From positions 248,001-312,000 of the forward strand of contig NZ_JIAI01000001.1 in assembly GCF_000620785.1 (NCBI RefSeq): 64,000 nt of DNA, read 5' to 3'. The position numbers were made by a program, and so were the translations under genes. The notes beneath the pieces were generated by a model, which was given only the letters and a program-made list of their open reading frames with translations, was not told the DNA's origin and searched no databases. Below, one piece after another: positions 8,297 through 17,483 of this stretch (its first letter is position 1; each line of letters begins with the position of its first letter). Source of the stretch: Actinospineispora acaciae DSM 45401 (GTDB lineage Bacteria; Actinomycetota; Actinomycetes; Mycobacteriales; Pseudonocardiaceae).

Positions 8297-8902
8297 ATGG
8301 GTGCACAGACAGACAGGGTGGTGGTCCCGGCACGGGAGGGACGCGCCGTGCGGGTGGGCGCGGGCGCGAGCGTGCGGGTGGTCGACCTGGACGGCGGCCA
8401 GGTCGGCGACGTGTTCGCGTTCAACGCCGCCGATCCGACGGAGTTCCACAGCGCCGGCTACACCCGGGCGCGCAACAGCCGGCTGTTCCCGGCCATCGGC
8501 GAGAAGTTCGTGACCAACCGCAGGCGGTCGATCCTGACCCTGGTGGCGGACGGCTCACCGGGCCGGCACGACATGCTGATCCCGGCCTGCGACCCCGCCC
8601 GGTACGCCGAGCTGGGCGTGCCCGACCACCCGTCGTGCGCGGCGAACCTGCGCGCGGCACTGGCCGAGCGGGGAATCACCCTCGCCGAGGTGCCACAGCC
8701 GATCAACGTGTTCATGGACATCCCGGTCACCCCCGAGGCCGGCCTGGAGTGGCTGCCGTCGCCGTCGCGGCCGGGCGACGCGATCACGTTCCGGGCCGAG
8801 ATGGACTGCGTGCTCGTCGTCTCCGCGTGCCCGCAGGACCTGGTCGCCATCAACACCGGCGAGATCACCCCGCTGGCCATCGACCTGCTACCGGAGGACT
8901 GA
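8297..8902 (+). CDS. DUF1989 (urea carboxylase-associated) family protein
   Basis: 201 residues. The family pattern is clear: VPAREGRAVRVGAGASVRVVDLDGGQVGDVFAFNA at the start, conserved DPARYAELGVPDHPSCAANL in the middle, and a C-terminal MDCVLVVSACPQDL. DUF1989 proteins accompany urea carboxylase and other nitrogen-compound catabolism, and some are linked to guanidine use, but no urea carboxylase is present here. The next gene starts 1 nt after its stop, so it forms an operon with the flavin oxidoreductase. The nearby convergent PucR regulator fits a nitrogen-scavenging role. Confidence 0.85.
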   Translation: MGAQTDRVVVPAREGRAVRVGAGASVRVVDLDGGQVGDVFAFNAADPTEFHSAGYTRARNSRLFPAIGEKFVTNRRRSILTLVADGSPGRHDMLIPACDPARYAELGVPDHPSCAANLRAALAERGITLAEVPQPINVFMDIPVTPEAGLEWLPSPSRPGDAITFRAEMDCVLVVSACPQDLVAINTGEITPLAIDLLPED

Positions 8903-8903
8903 C

Positions 8904-10025
8904 GTGACAACCGAACGGCACCCCGGCCTGGCCACCGCCGAGATCGCCGGGCTCACGCTGCCCAACCGGCTCGCGGTCGCGCCGATGACCAGGATTTCGG
9001 CGACCCCGGACGGCCGGGCCACGGCGCGGATGGCCGAGTACTACGCGGAGTTCGCGAGCGGCGGCTTCGGGCTGGTGATCACCGAGGGCATCTACTCGGA
9101 CACAGGGTACGCCCAGGGGTATCTCAACCAGCCGGGCCTGGCCACCGCCGAGCACGCCGAGGCCTGGCGCCCGGTGGTCGACCGCGTGCACGCGGCCGGC
9201 GGGCGGCTGGTGGCACAGCTCATGCACGCCGGCGCGCTGTCCCAGGGCAACCCGTACCGCGCCGAGACCGCCGGCCCGTCGGCCATCCGCCCGCGCGGGC
9301 GGATGATGGAGGACTACGGCGGGCAGGGCGAGTGGCCGGTGCCGAGGGCGATGAGCACGGCGGACATCGACGCGGCGGTGCGCGGGTTCGCCGAGGCGGC
9401 CGCGCGCGCCCGGAAGGTCGGGTTCGACGGCGTCGAGGTGCACGGCGCGAACGGCTACCTGATCGACCAGTTCCTCACCGACTACACCAACCGGCGCACC
9501 GACCGCTACGGCGGGCCGGTCGCCAACCGGGCGCGGCTGGCCGCCGAGGTGGTGGCCGCGATCAGGGCCGAGGTCGGGCCGCGCTTCCCGCTCGGCATCC
9601 GGCTGTCCCAGACGAAGGTCAACGACTTCTCCTACCGGTGGGCGGGCGGTGCGTGCGACGCCGAGACGATCTTCACGGCGGTGGCCGAGGCCGGCGCCGG
9701 CTACCTGCACATCGCCAGCGAGGGCCGGGACTGGTGGCAGACGGCGCTGCTGGACGGGGGAGTGACGGTCACCGGGCTGGCACGGCGGGTGACCGGGCTG
9801 CCGGTGATCGCGAACGGTGGCATGCACGAGCTGGACACCGCCGCCAGGGTGCTCGACGACGGCCACGCCGACCTGCTCTCGCTGGGCAGGGGCGCGCTGG
9901 CCAACCCGGACCTGCCGTGCCGGCTGGCGCGCGGGCTGGACCTGGCGCCGTTCGACCCGGCCATGCTGGAACCGATGGCCACCCTGGCGAACGCCGACGG
10001 CTGGCGGCACAAGGCCACCTGCTGA
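8904..10025 (+). CDS. NADH:flavin oxidoreductase, Old Yellow Enzyme family
   Basis: 373 residues with a TIM-barrel OYE fold. NRLAVAPMTRISATPDGRAT is the FMN-binding start, AQLMHAGALS the Gln/His strand, GVEVHGANGYLIDQFL the classic OYE signature with the substrate His-Asn pair, and VIANGGMHE the phosphate-binding end. These enzymes reduce activated alkenes or related electrophiles with NAD(P)H. It is cotranscribed with the DUF1989 gene, one base away. It abuts the convergent PucR gene with no spacer (the stop codons touch in TGATCA). Confidence 0.88.
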   Translation: MTTERHPGLATAEIAGLTLPNRLAVAPMTRISATPDGRATARMAEYYAEFASGGFGLVITEGIYSDTGYAQGYLNQPGLATAEHAEAWRPVVDRVHAAGGRLVAQLMHAGALSQGNPYRAETAGPSAIRPRGRMMEDYGGQGEWPVPRAMSTADIDAAVRGFAEAAARARKVGFDGVEVHGANGYLIDQFLTDYTNRRTDRYGGPVANRARLAAEVVAAIRAEVGPRFPLGIRLSQTKVNDFSYRWAGGACDAETIFTAVAEAGAGYLHIASEGRDWWQTALLDGGVTVTGLARRVTGLPVIANGGMHELDTAARVLDDGHADLLSLGRGALANPDLPCRLARGLDLAPFDPAMLEPMATLANADGWRHKATC

Positions 10026-11594
10026 TCAGCTCATCGCGTCGGCGGCCAGCGCGAGGAACAGGTCGACCCGGTCCTCGGTGCGCGCCACGTCACGGCCGGT
10101 CAGCTCGGCGATGCGGGCCAGCCGGTTGCGCAGGGTGTTGACGTGGACGTACAGCGCGGCCGCCGTGTTAGCCCAGTGGCACTCGTGCTCCAGGAACGCC
10201 CGCAGGGTCGCCTCCAGCTCGCCGCCTCGGCGAACGTCGTGCTCGCGCACCGGCCCGAGCACGCCGTCGGCGAACCCGCGCAGCGTCCGGGGGTCCTGCA
10301 TCCCGAGCAGCAGGTGATAGGTGCTCAGCTCACCGAACGCGGCCACCGCGGGCCCGTCTCGGCGGCGCAGCACCCGGCACGCCTCGCGGGCGCGGGCCAG
10401 CGGCTGCCGCAACCCGCCGGCGTCCTCGGCCAGCCCACCCAAGCCGACCACCGGCCGCCGCCCGGGGAACCGGGCCAGCACCGAGTCGGCCAGCCGCCCG
10501 GCCAGCTCCGCCAGCTCCCGCTCCGGCCGACGCCACGGCAGCACCGCCACCACGTCCTGGCTGCCGCCGGCGACCACCACCGGGACGCCCTCGGCGAGGA
10601 AGAACTCGCCGACCGCCTCGCCGAGCCCGGGCAGGGTGGCGGCGCCGCCGTGGGCGAACGCGAGCGCGCACACCACCAGCGGGTCCGCCGGGTCGATGCC
10701 GAACGCGCGCAGCCGCCCGTGCACCTCGGCGCCCCGCGCCGGCCCGGAGAGGATCATGTCCAGCAGCTCGCTGGCGAACCGCGACTCGATGGCCTGCACC
10801 GCCTGCTGCTTGGCCACCTCCAGGCTGAGGAACCTGGCCGCCTGCTCCAGCGCGTCCCGCTCGGCGCGCCCCAGCTCCGACAGCGGCCGCAGGCACAGCA
10901 GCGCGGCGTCCACGTCACCGACCGCGGCGACGAGGAACAGCGTGGCCCTGCCGACACCGGGCAGGTCCAGCTCCAGCGGCGGCGGATGGCGGGCGAGTCC
11001 GTCGGCCACCGCGCGCAGCGCCGCGTCGTCCAGCTCGTTGTCGAGCCCGGTCCCGGCCGAGGCGAGCGCGCGGCCCATCCGGTCCACCACGGCCAGCGGC
11101 AGGTCGTGGTCGCGGCGCAGCACCTTCAGCACGCCGGACGCGCCGGCGCCCCGGGAGATCGCGCCGGCCAGCGCGTCGCCCCGGCGCACCATGCCGACCA
11201 GCGCGTCCTGGCGCTGCTCGGCGTAGCTCGCGGCCGCGGCCAGTGACAGCGCGGTGAACGGCACCGCGATGGAGATCTCCAGCAGCGGCAGCCCGGCATC
11301 GCGGCACGCGTCGACCATCTCGGGCGGCGTGCGTGGGGTCTGGACGCGCAGCCCGAAGACGATCCCGGCGGCGTTCGCGCCGGCCACCTGGGACACGAAC
11401 TCGGCGGGGTCCACCCGGTCGCGCCACAGCCCGTTGGTCAGCACCAGCTCGCGCTCCCGCACGTAGGGCGACGGGTCGGGCAGCTCCGTGTTGTGCACCC
11501 AGACGACCTCGGCGTCCAGCGCGCCGGCGGGTCCCGGCTCCAGCAGGCGCAGTTCGAGGGCGGGGTCGTCCAGCAACGCCCGAAGCGTCAGCAC
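10026..11594 (-). CDS. PucR-family transcriptional regulator
   Basis: 522 residues: an N-terminal PucR-type sensor domain (about 1-130), a central CdaR/GGDEF-like region, and a C-terminal PucR helix-turn-helix (about 450-520, ending AALYVHVNTLRNRLARIAELTGR). Members often control purine, amine or aromatic catabolism. GTG start at 11594; the minus-strand TAGGCT 6 nt upstream suggests a leaderless transcript. It points toward the OYE/DUF1989 operon from the 3' side, so the target may be that operon or the gene itself. No signal of truncation. Confidence 0.88.
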   Translation of the reverse strand: MLTLRALLDDPALELRLLEPGPAGALDAEVVWVHNTELPDPSPYVRERELVLTNGLWRDRVDPAEFVSQVAGANAAGIVFGLRVQTPRTPPEMVDACRDAGLPLLEISIAVPFTALSLAAAASYAEQRQDALVGMVRRGDALAGAISRGAGASGVLKVLRRDHDLPLAVVDRMGRALASAGTGLDNELDDAALRAVADGLARHPPPLELDLPGVGRATLFLVAAVGDVDAALLCLRPLSELGRAERDALEQAARFLSLEVAKQQAVQAIESRFASELLDMILSGPARGAEVHGRLRAFGIDPADPLVVCALAFAHGGAATLPGLGEAVGEFFLAEGVPVVVAGGSQDVVAVLPWRRPERELAELAGRLADSVLARFPGRRPVVGLGGLAEDAGGLRQPLARAREACRVLRRRDGPAVAAFGELSTYHLLLGMQDPRTLRGFADGVLGPVREHDVRRGGELEATLRAFLEHECHWANTAAALYVHVNTLRNRLARIAELTGRDVARTEDRVDLFLALAADAMS

Positions 11595-11735
11595 CCTGTG
11601 AGCCTATCTACCAACTACGCCAAACACTGGATATTCCTCTAGCCCCGGTTCGTCCTGGACCGACGCCGCGGGGGCAGCGTGCACCTCGACCGTCCCTGAG
11701 ATTTTGGCTGTCGTCGGACGGGTCCGCTGGACAGG

Positions 11736-12284
11736 ATGAGCGTCATGAACAAGATCTTCGCCGTGCTCGGCGGTGCCCTGCTGGCCGGTGTGGTGATTGC
11801 CAGCGGCTCAACCGCCCACGCCGCCGAGCCCGCTACGGCACCGGCGCCCTACCCGTTCGTGATGCCGACAGGCTCGATGGAGCAGACCATTCACAAGGGC
11901 CAGACGGTCATGGCGCAGCCGGTCACCAACTACGCCGGTCGAGTGGGCGACATCGTCCTGTTCCACGGTCCCCCGAGTTGGCAGTCCGTGCCCGGCGACC
12001 AGCCTGAGGTGCTCAAGCGTGTTATCGCGGTGGGGGGCCAGACCGTCCGGTGCTGCGACCCGACGGGTCGGGTGCTGGTCGACGGCCGACCGCTCGACGA
12101 GCCCTACCTCCACTACCTGCCCGAGGCCGGGCCACCGAACCAGGCCTCGTTCGCGCCGGTCAGGGTCCCACCGGGGATGCTCTGGATGATGGGCGACAGC
12201 CGCAACAACTCGGCGGACTCCCGGACACCCGGACACGGTTCGGTTCCGGCAAAGTCGATCACGGCCATCGTGCGCGCGGGATGA
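11736..12284 (+). CDS. Signal peptidase I-like protein with unusual N-terminus
   Basis: 182 residues. The S26 catalytic Ser lies in PTGSMEQTI (about residue 48), the Lys general base in VLKRVIAVGG, and the C-terminal box is GDSRNNSADSR. The catalytic pair is therefore intact. The N-terminus looks like a secretory signal with a possible AHA cleavage site followed by AEP, rather than the usual uncleaved membrane anchor. It is short compared with housekeeping enzymes, which suggests a dedicated processing peptidase. No substrate gene is adjacent. A second ATG at 11745 is possible. Confidence 0.85.
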   Translation: MSVMNKIFAVLGGALLAGVVIASGSTAHAAEPATAPAPYPFVMPTGSMEQTIHKGQTVMAQPVTNYAGRVGDIVLFHGPPSWQSVPGDQPEVLKRVIAVGGQTVRCCDPTGRVLVDGRPLDEPYLHYLPEAGPPNQASFAPVRVPPGMLWMMGDSRNNSADSRTPGHGSVPAKSITAIVRAG

Positions 12285-12348
12285 ACGAGCCGGGGCGGGC
12301 GTCGTGGCAAATGGCCTGTCGCTCAACAAGGTCATCGGCGACCGCGTG

Positions 12349-13062
12349 TCACGTCTCGGCGCGGGGCACGGCGATCGCCGTCAGCAGTAGGCCGTCGCGG
12401 ACCAGCCAGCGGCCCTCGAAGCCGTCCAGCCGGGTGCCGTCCAGCTCCGGGCCGGGCACCAGCAGCCGGGCGGAGAAGCGCCGCCGCACCGGGTCGAGCT
12501 CGATCGAGGCCTGCTCGAACCCCAGCCAGTCCCTGGCCAGCGGATACCAGGCCTTGTACACCGACTCCTTGGCGGAGAACAGCAGGCGGTCCCACATGGT
12601 GGCCGGGTCGTGGGCGGCCAGCTCGTCGAGCCGGGCGCGCTCCTCGTTGCGGGAGATCACCGAGAGGACGCCGTCGGGCAGCGGTTCGTGCGGCTCGGCG
12701 TCGATGCCGACGGTGGCCACCTCACTCGCCCTGGCCACGGCGGCGGCGCGGTAGCCGGCGCAGTGCGTCATGCTGCCCACCGCCCCGGCCGGCCACAGTG
12801 GCTCGCGGCGTGAGCCGGACAGGATCGGCACCGGGGACAGGCCCAGCGCCGCCAACCCCTTCCGGGCGCAGTGCCGCACGCAGGCGTACTCGCGCCGCCG
12901 GCGTTGTACGGCGCCGGCGATGTGCGCCGCCTCCTCCGGCATCAGCGCGACGGTCGCCTCCTCCGGGTCGTCGCCGAACATCTCCACGGCCACCACCGAG
13001 GCCGGCAGTATCCGCCCCAGCGCCGCGCCGTCGGTCACAGTGCCCCCGCTCACGTCACCCAT
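12349..13062 (-). CDS. 4'-phosphopantetheinyl transferase (EntD/PptT type)
   Basis: 237 residues from ATG at 13062. Conserved family blocks are RRREYACVRHCARKGLAAL, GSMTHCAGYRAAAVA, VGIDAEP (Mg-binding Asp/Glu) and FSAKESVYKAWYPL. It should move the phosphopantetheine arm from CoA to carrier proteins of fatty acid, polyketide or peptide synthesis. The length matches the actinobacterial EntD/PptT subgroup. It lies 14 bp after the CGNR gene on the same strand. No carrier-protein gene is nearby, so it probably serves genome-wide synthases. Confidence 0.9.
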   Translation of the reverse strand: MGDVSGGTVTDGAALGRILPASVVAVEMFGDDPEEATVALMPEEAAHIAGAVQRRRREYACVRHCARKGLAALGLSPVPILSGSRREPLWPAGAVGSMTHCAGYRAAAVARASEVATVGIDAEPHEPLPDGVLSVISRNEERARLDELAAHDPATMWDRLLFSAKESVYKAWYPLARDWLGFEQASIELDPVRRRFSARLLVPGPELDGTRLDGFEGRWLVRDGLLLTAIAVPRAET

Positions 13063-13076
13063 TGTGCTCGCCCCGG

Positions 13077-13649
13077 TCAGGAGGCGGCGCGCCTGCGAGC
13101 CCGGTAGGCGGCGACGTGCGCGCGGTTTCCGCAGGTTCGGCTGTCGCAGAACCGCTTGCACCGGTTGCGCGAGAGGTCCACCAGCAGCCGCCGGCAGCCC
13201 GGCGAGGCGCACTCCCGGAACCGGTCGCGGCCGTCGGCGGCGAACGCGAACGCGAGGGACATCGCGCACTCGGCCCCGATGTGGTCCGAGGGCGCCGCGC
13301 CGGGCGCGTAGTAGTGCATGTGCCACGGGTGGCCGTCGTGCCTGGCCAGCCGGGGCGTCGTCCCCGTGTCCGTGATCAACGCGTTGACCAGCCGCACCGC
13401 CTCGTCGAAGTCCTCCGTCCCGAGGACGGCCAGCAGCCGCGACCGCACCGCGCGCACGGCGGGCAGGTGATCCGGGGTGATCTCGCCCACCGTCTCGAAG
13501 CGGTGCTCGGACAGGAACCCGCGCAGCGCGTCGACGTCGTCGAGCAGCTCGGCGCCACCGGTCTCCGGCGCGGTGTTCACCAGGTCAATGGCCGCGCCGA
13601 GGCCGCAGTCGATGTCGTGTCCGAACGCCGTGGCGGCCATCCGCGGCAT
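13077..13649 (-). CDS. CGNR zinc-finger regulator (ABATE domain)
   Basis: 190 residues from the ATG at 13649; an ATG at 13640 is also in frame. The N-terminal ABATE-like domain (DLVNT near residue 22, then a helical region) is followed by a C-terminal CGNR zinc finger: FRECASPGCRRLLVDLS then RCKRFCDSRTCGNRAHVAAYRARR. Four Cys ligands and the CGNR tetrad are visible. Such regulators often sit beside transporters, as here, divergent from a CynX-type MFS gene across 91 bp. It probably controls that transporter and itself. Confidence 0.88.
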   Translation of the reverse strand: MPRMAATAFGHDIDCGLGAAIDLVNTAPETGGAELLDDVDALRGFLSEHRFETVGEITPDHLPAVRAVRSRLLAVLGTEDFDEAVRLVNALITDTGTTPRLARHDGHPWHMHYYAPGAAPSDHIGAECAMSLAFAFAADGRDRFRECASPGCRRLLVDLSRNRCKRFCDSRTCGNRAHVAAYRARRRAAS

Positions 13650-13704
13650 CTTAGCCACTCCGTTCCGTGTTCCCACCTGGCCAGTGTAAGGAGTCATTTC
13701 GTAT

Positions 13705-13733
13705 TTGACTGCTGTCGTTAGCGTGGGTAACTT
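13705..13733 (+). promoter_or_regulatory. Consensus-like promoter for the CynX-type transporter
   Basis: TTGACT (13705-13710) and TAACTT (13728-13733) are separated by 17 bp. The ATG at 13741 lies 7 nt after the -10, so transcription should start at or next to the start codon (leaderless). This is the best sigma-70-like promoter in the window. Confidence 0.7.
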
Positions 13734-13740
13734 CCGGCTA

Positions 13741-14964
13741 ATGCGCCTGAAGCTCGTGCTCGCCGGGATCGGCGTTGTTCTGGTCTCCACCAACCTTCGC
13801 CCGGCGATCACGGCGGTGTCCCCGCTGATCGCGCAGATCCAGGCCGAGACCGGGTTCTCCAGCACCGCGCTCGGCCTGCTCACCACGGTGCCGCTGCTGT
13901 GCTTCGCGGCGCTGTCGATGCTCGCGCCCCGGGTCGGGCGCCGCTTCGGCATGGAGGCCACCGTCGCGGCCAGCATGGTGCTGCTCATCGCGGGCTTCCT
14001 GCTGCGGCTGGTGCCGTCCACGGTGGCGCTGTTCGCCGGCACGGTGGTGGTGAGCGTCGCGATCACCGCCGGCAACGTGCTGCTCCCGGCGCTGATCAAG
14101 CGCGACTTCCCCGGCCAGGTCGGGGTGATGACCGGGCTCTACACCATGGGGCTCAACATCGGGCCCGCGGCGGCCGCCGGGCTCACCGTGCCGGTGCAGC
14201 AGGCCGCCGGGCTGTCCTGGCGCGGCGCGCTGGCGATGTGGGCTGTCGCGGCCGGCGTCGGGCTGCTGGCCTGGCTGCCGCTGGTCCGTGCCGGCCGTGC
14301 CGACGGCGGCCCGGCGCCCGCGCACACCCCGCCAACCGGGCTCTGGCGCCAGCCGCTGGCGTGGGCGTTGGTGCTGTTCCTGGCCCTGTTGTCGATGTTC
14401 TTCTACAGCATGTCGGCGTGGCTGCCGAAGCTGTTCATCGACGCGGGCATGACCGAGGGCGCGGCGGGCTGGATGCTGTCCATCGTGAGCCTGGTGGCCA
14501 TCCCGTTCGCGCTGCTGGCCCCGATCCTGGGGGAGCGGACCCGCAACCAGGTCTGGCTGACCACGGCGGGCACCGCGCTGATGGTCGCCGGCCTGCTCGG
14601 CGTGCTGGTCTCGCCCACGGTCGGGACGGTGTGGTGGATGGTGATCCTCGGGGTGGGGGCCGGCGCCACCACCGGGATCGCGTTCGTGCTGGTCCCGCTG
14701 CGCTCGCCGGACGCGCGGGTGGCCACCCAGGTCACCGCGACCTCGCAGACCTTCGGCTACGTGCTGGCGGCCGCCGGCCCGCTCGCGGTCGGCGCGCTGC
14801 ACGACGCGAGCGCCTCGTGGACCGGGCCGGTGATCCTGTTGATCGCCGTGGTGGTCGTCCAGTCGATGGTCGGCCTGCTGGCGGGGCGCGAGCGCCAGCT
14901 CGTGGACGGCTCCGAAACCGGCGCGACGATCGGTTCTGCCGGGACCGTCGGGGCCCGCTGGTAG
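13741..14964 (+). CDS. MFS transporter, CynX/NimT type
   Basis: 407 residues from ATG 13741, chosen because a consensus promoter ends 7 nt upstream. An upstream TTG frame start would lie inside the -35 box. Twelve hydrophobic helices; the early STNLRPAITAVSPLIAQI segment is typical of the cyanate/nitroimidazole branch of the MFS. Substrate unknown: homologs move small anions or export drugs. The divergent CGNR gene is its likely regulator. The lyase gene at 14976 starts 11 bp downstream with its own TAGCGT -10. Confidence 0.87.
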   Translation: MRLKLVLAGIGVVLVSTNLRPAITAVSPLIAQIQAETGFSSTALGLLTTVPLLCFAALSMLAPRVGRRFGMEATVAASMVLLIAGFLLRLVPSTVALFAGTVVVSVAITAGNVLLPALIKRDFPGQVGVMTGLYTMGLNIGPAAAAGLTVPVQQAAGLSWRGALAMWAVAAGVGLLAWLPLVRAGRADGGPAPAHTPPTGLWRQPLAWALVLFLALLSMFFYSMSAWLPKLFIDAGMTEGAAGWMLSIVSLVAIPFALLAPILGERTRNQVWLTTAGTALMVAGLLGVLVSPTVGTVWWMVILGVGAGATTGIAFVLVPLRSPDARVATQVTATSQTFGYVLAAAGPLAVGALHDASASWTGPVILLIAVVVVQSMVGLLAGRERQLVDGSETGATIGSAGTVGARW

Positions 14965-14975
14965 CGTCCGCCGAC

Positions 14976-15791
14976 ATGGCGAATGAACTGGCCGACACGT
15001 TCCTCGAACTGCACAAACCGGGGCAGCCGCTGCTGCTGCCCAACCCCTGGGACGCCGGCTCCGCCCGGCTGCTGGAGTCCCTCGGGTTCTCCGCGCTGGC
15101 CACCACCAGCAGCGGGTTCGCCGCCACCCTCGGGCGGCCGGACGGCGCGGTGAGCCTCGACGAGGCCATCGATCACGCCGCCACCGTCGTCTCGGCGACG
15201 ACGCTGCCCGTCTCCGCCGACCTGGAGAACGGCTACGCCGGCTCCCCGGACGGCGTCGCGGCGACCGTGCGCAGGGCGATCGACGCCGGCCTGGCCGGCT
15301 GCTCGATCGAAGACTACGACGGCGAGACGATCTACGACGCCGGGCTGGCCGCCGAGCGGGTCGCGGCCGCCGCCGAGGCCGCGCACTCCGGCCCGAACCG
15401 GCTGGTGCTGACCGGCCGCGCGGAGAACCTCATCCGGGGCCGGCAGGACCTGGCGGACACCATCGCGCGGCTGCAGGCCTACCAGGAGGCCGGCGCGGAC
15501 GTGCTCTACGCCCCCGGGCTGAGCACCATCGCCGACGTCCGCTCGGTGCTGGGCTCGGTGGACCGGCCGGTGAACGTGCTGGCCTGGCCGGGCGGGCCGG
15601 AGGTGGCCGAGCTGGCCGAGGCCGGGGTCGCCCGGGTGTCCATCGGCGGGCTGTTCGCGTTCGCCGCGCTCGGCGCCGTGGTGGAGGCGGCCCGGGAGTT
15701 CCTCGGCGGCGGCTACACGGAGTTCGTCGCGCGCGCCGGCGTTGGCGCCAAGGCGGTCAGGGCCGCGTTCAAGGGCGAGCCGGTGACCTGA
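14976..15791 (+). CDS. Isocitrate lyase / PEP mutase superfamily protein
   Basis: 271 residues with the ICL/PEPM barrel: LLLPNPWDAGSARLLESLG, ATTSSGFAATLGRPDG, VSADLENGYAGSPD with the Mg-binding Asp/Glu, and GCSIEDYDG. The short length and the N-P-W-D-A-G-S signature put it with small C-C or phosphonate-type lyases rather than true isocitrate lyase, whose KKCGH loop is absent. The substrate is uncertain. TAGCGT at 14962-14967, 8 nt before the ATG, suggests a leaderless transcript. The broken permease and amine oxidase genes follow. Confidence 0.85.
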   Translation: MANELADTFLELHKPGQPLLLPNPWDAGSARLLESLGFSALATTSSGFAATLGRPDGAVSLDEAIDHAATVVSATTLPVSADLENGYAGSPDGVAATVRRAIDAGLAGCSIEDYDGETIYDAGLAAERVAAAAEAAHSGPNRLVLTGRAENLIRGRQDLADTIARLQAYQEAGADVLYAPGLSTIADVRSVLGSVDRPVNVLAWPGGPEVAELAEAGVARVSIGGLFAFAALGAVVEAAREFLGGGYTEFVARAGVGAKAVRAAFKGEPVT

Positions 15792-15891
15792 GCCGAGGAC
15801 CTGCCCGGTTCGCCCACCGGACCGGAGGTGTGCCCGGCCCGCCCGCGCGCCTGGTTCACTGCGGCACTCGTCGGCAGCGCAAGGAGGCGCC

Positions 15892-17451
15892 GTGTACGAG
15901 CCCGCCGAGCCAGTCACTGAGCCTGGGACGACAGCGAGGACCGAGACGAGCGGAGGCCGGTTGGCCGCCGGCAGCCTCAACGCGCGGCACGTCATCTTCA
16001 TGGTGCTCGCCGCCGCCGCGCCGATGGCCGTCGTGGTGGCGATCATGCCGCTGGCGTTCGCGCTCGGCAACGGGCCGGGCACGCCGGGGACGTTCCTGCT
16101 CGCCGCGGTGGTGCTGCTGCTGTTCTCGGTCGGGTACGTGCGCGCGGTGCCGTACGTGCGCAACGCCGGCGCGTTCTACGCCTACATCGCGCGAGGCCTC
16201 GGCCGCCCGCTCGGCCTGGTCGCCGCCTACGTGGCGGCGCTGTGTACTCGCCTCACTCGCCGGCGGGGCTAGATTGGCGCTCTTCACGTGGTTGCTTCGG
16301 CGTCGGTGCGGGTCGCGCTGTGTTACAACGCGCTGTCCGCCGCCACCTGCGGCGCGCTCGCGTTCTTCGCGGCGGACACCGCGAAGCGGCTGCTCGGGGT
16401 CGACCTGCCCTGGCCGCTGTGGGCGGCGGCCGGGATCGCGGTGGTCGCCGTGCTGTCCTACCGCAGGGTCACGGTGTCCGCGCGGGTGCTGGGCGTCGCG
16501 CTGGTGCTCGAGGTCGCGGTGCTGCTGGTGCTGGTGGCCGCGATCCTGGTCCAGCGCGGCCCGTCGGCGTTCACGCCGCTGGCGTTCTCGCCGGCCGCCG
16601 TCGCGGGCGGCTCGCTGGGCGTGGCGGTCATTTATGCGCTGTCCTCGTTCCTGGGGTTCGAGGGCACCGCCATCTACGCTGAGGAGACCAGGGAGCCGTC
16701 CAGGGCGGTGCCCCGGGCTACCTACGGCGCGGTGGCGGTGGTGGGCGTGTTCTATGTGCTCTGCGCGTGGGGCCTGCTCGCCGGCGCGGGCGCGGACCGG
16801 GTGAGCGAGGTGGCGGGCCGCGACCCGGGCGGGTTCGTGTTCGGGCTGGCCGGCGAGTACCTCGGCCCGCTCACCGCCGAGGTGATCGGCGTCCTGGTCG
16901 TGACCAGCTCGTTCGCCGCAGTGCTCGCCTTCCACAACGCCGCCGCCCGTTACTTCTACGCGCTGGCCCGCGACGGCTTCCTGCCCGCCGCGCTGGCCCG
17001 CACCCACCCGAGGTTCGGATCGCCCTACGTTGCGGGGTTCACCCAGGTCGCGGTGCTCGCGGTGATGGTGTTCGGCTTCGCGGCGGCCGGCCTGGACCCG
17101 CTGCTCAACCTGTCCACCTCTCTGACCGGCCTGGGCGCGGTCGGCCTGGAGTCGCTGCTGACCCTGACCTCGGCGGCGGTGGCGGTGTTCTTCTACCGCC
17201 GGGGCGAGCGCGGGTTCGGCCACGTCGTCGCGCCGGCCGTCGCCGCCGTGGCGCTGGCCGTCGCCACCTCGCTGTCGTTGCTGAACTACTCCTCGCTCAC
17301 CGGCAGCCCGTCCCCGGTGATCAACTCGCTGCCCTGGCTGCACCCGGTGGTGGTCGCGGTGGGCCTGGCGGTGGCGCTGCGGGTCCGGGCCAGGGACCGG
17401 GCCCGGTACGAACGGATGGGACGGACCAGCGTCGATCGGGAGCCGGCCTGA
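15892..17451 (+). pseudogene. APC-family permease interrupted by a 78-bp insertion
   Basis: Two pieces in the same frame make one amino-acid/polyamine permease. The N-terminal part (126 codons from GTG 15892, RBS AAGGAGG) ends at TAG 16270-16272; the remainder is open to 17451. The intact paralog at 49968 reads continuously through the same point (its AMLGYNC aligns with AALC/YN here), which shows that 26 extra codons with one stop have been inserted after VAALC. Restored, the protein has 12 helices and about 490 residues. It lies before a copper amine oxidase and probably imported an amine. A downstream restart at GTG 16288 would lack helices 1-3. Confidence 0.85.
16237..16323. mobile_element. 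78-bp insertion flanked by a 9-bp direct repeat
   Basis: GCGCTGTGT occurs at 16237-16245 and again at 16315-16323, bounding 69 bp of extra sequence. The ends of the insert are weakly inverted (ACTCGCCTC at the left; the reverse complement of the right end reads ACCCGCACC). The 9-bp duplication resembles a target-site duplication. It could be a miniature element or a remnant left by a transposon. Confidence 0.55.
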
Positions 17452-17483
17452 GCCGGGTGTCACCAGTCAGGAGAGGACATCGC

